From contig DAOPZC010000080.1 in NCBI GenBank assembly GCA_035353175.1, positions 1 to 17,155 on the forward strand: 17,155 nucleotides of DNA, given 5' to 3'. The notes beneath the pieces were generated by a model. The model saw only the letters and a list, made by a program, of their open reading frames with translations, did no database searches and was not told where the DNA came from. Both the position numbers and the translations under genes were made by a program. Shown piece by piece: positions 15,111-17,155 of this stretch (positions are counted from its first letter, which is position 1; the number at the start of each line of letters is the position of its first letter). This DNA is from DAOPZC01 sp035353175. Lineage in GTDB: Bacteria > Verrucomicrobiota > Kiritimatiellia > RFP12 > UBA1067.

Positions 15111-16376
15111 ATGAAAGCACCTACCCGACCTTATTCACATGTTTCAAATTCAGATCGAGCTCTTCCAAAGAATGAAGGGGAAAAACACTTTCTTTTTGGG
15201 GAGCGGCTAGCAGAATTAAGAAAAGCGTCGGGCCTGACACAAACAGATCTGGCAAAAAAACTTGGCGTTTCTCGACGCATGATCGCTTATTACGAGGGAG
15301 AGACGAAACACCCTCCAACAACGATACTGTTGCATCTCGCACAAACACTTGGTGTCACAGCTGACGAACTACTAAAGAGCACAAACACCAGTACTCCCCA
15401 CCCCCAACCCATGAAAACCATGCCGAAACAACCGTGCCCAAAACCGGATCTTCGCATCAAAAACCAATATCTAGGAGCAACTAACACCAAAGACAGTTCC
15501 TGTCTCAGAGAGGTTTATTGTGAAAATGATATTCGTATCGTACAAGGTGACTCCCGTCGTGCTTTGGCGGATTTTCCTGATAATTTTTTCCAATGTTGCA
15601 TCACAAGTCCCCCCTATTGGGGACTACGAGACTATGGCATAGCCGGACAGATCGGCGCCGAGAACGACCCAGACGTCTACATCGCTGATCTAGTCGCGAT
15701 CTTCCGGGAAGTCCGGCGTACACTACGAGAGGACGGAACGCTCTGGCTGAATATTGGTGACTCTTACACCAGTGGAGACAGACGTTGGAGAGCTCCAGAC
15801 AAAAAGAATCCGGGGCGATCGATGAATTACCGCCCCCCCACGCCAAAGGGGCTCAAACCAAAAGACCTCATCGGCATCCCATGGCGCATAGCTCTTGCCT
15901 TGCAAGCTGATGGGTGGTATCTCCGTGCTGACATCATCTGGAACAAACCGAACTGTCAGCCTGAATCTGTTAAAGATCGTCCAACCCGTGCGCACGAATA
16001 CGTTTTTCTGATGAGCAAATCCGAGTCGTATTTATACGATTCAGAGTCAATTAAGGAACCTTCGGCAAATGGCGCTGAGCCAAAAAACAGGCGCTCGGTC
16101 TGGAATATAAACACCAATGGCTTCCATGGTGCTCATTTTGCGGTGTTTCCACCGGAGCTTGTACGTATGTGCCTTCTTGCAGGCTCAAAACCGGAATCGC
16201 AGATTCTTGACCCGTTTTTTGGGACAGGAACGGTCGGTCTTGTTAGCCGTGAGTATGGGCGTCAATGCGTCGGCATTGAACTAAATTCCGATTACGTAAA
16301 AATGGCGTTGGAACGCATCACAAAGAACGGACATGTTCTGCCCCTTTACGCAGTGGCAAATGACCATTGGGCGTGA
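15111..16376 (+). CDS. XRE helix-turn-helix fused to a DNA methyltransferase (beta class, probable N4-cytosine)
   Basis: A 421-residue fusion. Residues about 29-90 are an XRE/Cro-type HTH (GERLAELRKASGLTQTDLAKKLGVS, then YYEGETKHPP). A polar Pro/Thr/Lys linker spans about 91-135. The rest is a methyltransferase with motif IV TSPPYWGLRDY (165-175) before the SAM motif DPFFGTGTVGL (367-377), the beta-class order. SPPY, not DPPY, suggests N4-methylcytosine. Its role would be to protect host sites from the endonuclease at 16346 and to regulate transcription. ATG 15066 in the same frame lies inside the palindrome; ATG 15111 is preferred, although its ribosome-binding site is poor. Lower GC than the genes to its left suggests horizontal transfer. 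Confidence 0.88.
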   Translation: MKAPTRPYSHVSNSDRALPKNEGEKHFLFGERLAELRKASGLTQTDLAKKLGVSRRMIAYYEGETKHPPTTILLHLAQTLGVTADELLKSTNTSTPHPQPMKTMPKQPCPKPDLRIKNQYLGATNTKDSSCLREVYCENDIRIVQGDSRRALADFPDNFFQCCITSPPYWGLRDYGIAGQIGAENDPDVYIADLVAIFREVRRTLREDGTLWLNIGDSYTSGDRRWRAPDKKNPGRSMNYRPPTPKGLKPKDLIGIPWRIALALQADGWYLRADIIWNKPNCQPESVKDRPTRAHEYVFLMSKSESYLYDSESIKEPSANGAEPKNRRSVWNINTNGFHGAHFAVFPPELVRMCLLAGSKPESQILDPFFGTGTVGLVSREYGRQCVGIELNSDYVKMALERITKNGHVLPLYAVANDHWA

Positions 16377-17155
16377 ACAATGCACAGGTCTTTTCGAAGA
16401 TGCCGAACCTGCAATTTTCGCTCCGAACCCGCATCAAAATATAGTTCAAATCTCAAATTGCCATCGGGGTCAATCACACGGCAATACCCAGGCCTCGTCT
16501 CCTGCTTAGTCTTGCGGCAGATTTCGAACTTCCCTTTTTGCGCTTCAAGAAGCAGAGTCTTGGGAATTTCGACCAATTCATAGCGCCAACACGTCGGATC
16601 CTTTGATAAACAACGCAGCGTAAAAATACGGTCGTAGGCCTTCATGTGCTCAAAGAACATATCGCGCAACATCTCAAGCCCACTGGATGTTTTTGGCCAG
16701 CGGCCCTTGCCTAATTCCATGAATTTAGAGATGTAGATCTCCGTTTCTTTGATGCTCTTGTCCGCCTGTGTCTTAAGTGAAAAGGGTACTCCCTGTATAG
16801 TGATGTCATGCCCGCGGTTTGTCCGAGAACCAACAAGTTCTGCATCCACCCCGCCCATATTTAGCGTTTTCTCAAGAGCATATTCAAAACGATCCTTGGA
16901 AAGCGCTTCTTTTGAGACGCAGTGATGGAAACGGAGAACATCTCCAAAATCACGCAAGAGTTGTTCGCTTACTAAATCAGAATTCCGATACCGATTGATC
17001 TCCAAAAAAGGCCGTCGAAATTGCGCAACAACAATCTCAATGAGATGAAGTTGTTGTTCTGTGAGTTCGCGTAGCGCAATCGCAAGTCGAGCTACACGGT
17101 CCCGCCAGCCAGTAGCCAGTGCAACACTGGCTACTGGCTGGCGGGCGCGCGTTTT
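16346..17155 (-). CDS. Putative Type II restriction endonuclease, SmaI-like (5' end unresolved at window edge)
   Basis: Convergent with the methyltransferase gene and overlapping it by 31 bases (16346-16376). From TTG 17005 it has 219 residues. The candidate nuclease core is SRTNRGHDITI, then SLKTQAD, with Asp67 and Lys78 spaced as in PD-(D/E)XK nucleases, with Ser in place of the usual acid. As I remember R.SmaI, it shares GHDITI, a LKT strand, MELGKG, RIFTLR, LVEIPK.LLLEA and an ERKLQ..HL..CIVH tail; this recollection needs an alignment. The frame stays open upstream of 17005 to the window end, and residues such as LRELTEQQLHLIE look like the SmaI N-terminus. So I extend it to the edge as a partial gene. 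TTG 17005 has no ribosome-binding site and no ATG or GTG is available upstream. Confidence 0.75.
   Translation of the reverse strand, partial: KTRARQPVASVALATGWRDRVARLAIALRELTEQQLHLIEIVVAQFRRPFLEINRYRNSDLVSEQLLRDFGDVLRFHHCVSKEALSKDRFEYALEKTLNMGGVDAELVGSRTNRGHDITIQGVPFSLKTQADKSIKETEIYISKFMELGKGRWPKTSSGLEMLRDMFFEHMKAYDRIFTLRCLSKDPTCWRYELVEIPKTLLLEAQKGKFEICRKTKQETRPGYCRVIDPDGNLRFELYFDAGSERKLQVRHLRKDLCIVHAQWSFATA
17101..17145. repeat. Perfect 21-bp-arm hairpin near the 5' end of the endonuclease gene
   Basis: Arms 17101-17121 and 17125-17145 are exact reverse complements around a CAA loop. The arm is itself repetitive (GCCAG / CCAGTA / GCCAGT). It lies in the open endonuclease frame, where it would encode a short stretch including PVASVALAT. 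It could be a REP-like element, a terminator of an upstream gene, a fold that limits endonuclease expression, or an assembly artefact at a contig end. Confidence 0.7.

Overview
The window reads as chromosomal DNA of a GC-rich Gram-negative bacterium. Signs are a PstS with a lipobox, a complete TRAP transporter and a secreted glycoside hydrolase. The gene mix would fit the PVC superphylum (for example Kiritimatiellota), but that placement is a guess from gene style, not from a marker gene. No gene-free stretch exceeds 300 bases. I saw no tRNA, rRNA, CRISPR array or insertion sequence.

Region 1 (1-1285, + strand) holds the 3' tail of an unidentified gene, a malate dehydrogenase gene (mdh), and a perfect 10-bp hairpin after it.

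Region 2 (1290-6164, + strand) is a complete high-affinity phosphate uptake operon, pstS-pstC-pstA-pstB1-pstB2-phoU. Four consecutive genes from pstC to pstB2 overlap by ATGA. The two tandem PstB ATPases have lost complementary motifs. PstB1 lacks the Q-loop glutamine and H-loop histidine but keeps LSGGQ. PstB2 keeps Gln and His but has a ruined LSGGQ. Only a PstB1:PstB2 heterodimer could form one canonical ATP site, so the importer looks obligately asymmetric. A tandem CTAACA repeat with 11-bp period before pstS is a candidate phosphate-response box.

Region 3 (6177-9108, + strand) is a TRAP transporter, dctP-dctQ-dctM, probably for a sugar acid or other carboxylate, with its own candidate promoter.

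Region 4 (9185-13515) is a surface-glycan cassette. A minus-strand operon carries a GDP-fucose-synthase-like epimerase/reductase, a glycosyltransferase and a DUF268 (methyltransferase-like) protein. A divergent plus-strand gene encodes a second glycosyltransferase that is clearly related to the first. A secreted GH5-like hydrolase (13512-14939, minus) converges on it, and the two stop codons overlap within TTAA.

Region 5 (about 14950-17155) is visibly more AT-rich and looks horizontally acquired. It is a compact Type II restriction-modification module. An XRE helix-turn-helix is fused to a SPPY-type (probable N4-cytosine) DNA methyltransferase. A convergent, overlapping endonuclease gene resembles R.SmaI as I remember it. 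A perfect 12-bp-arm palindrome at the methyltransferase promoter is the likely operator of the fused HTH. A perfect 21-bp-arm hairpin lies in the endonuclease 5' region at the window edge.
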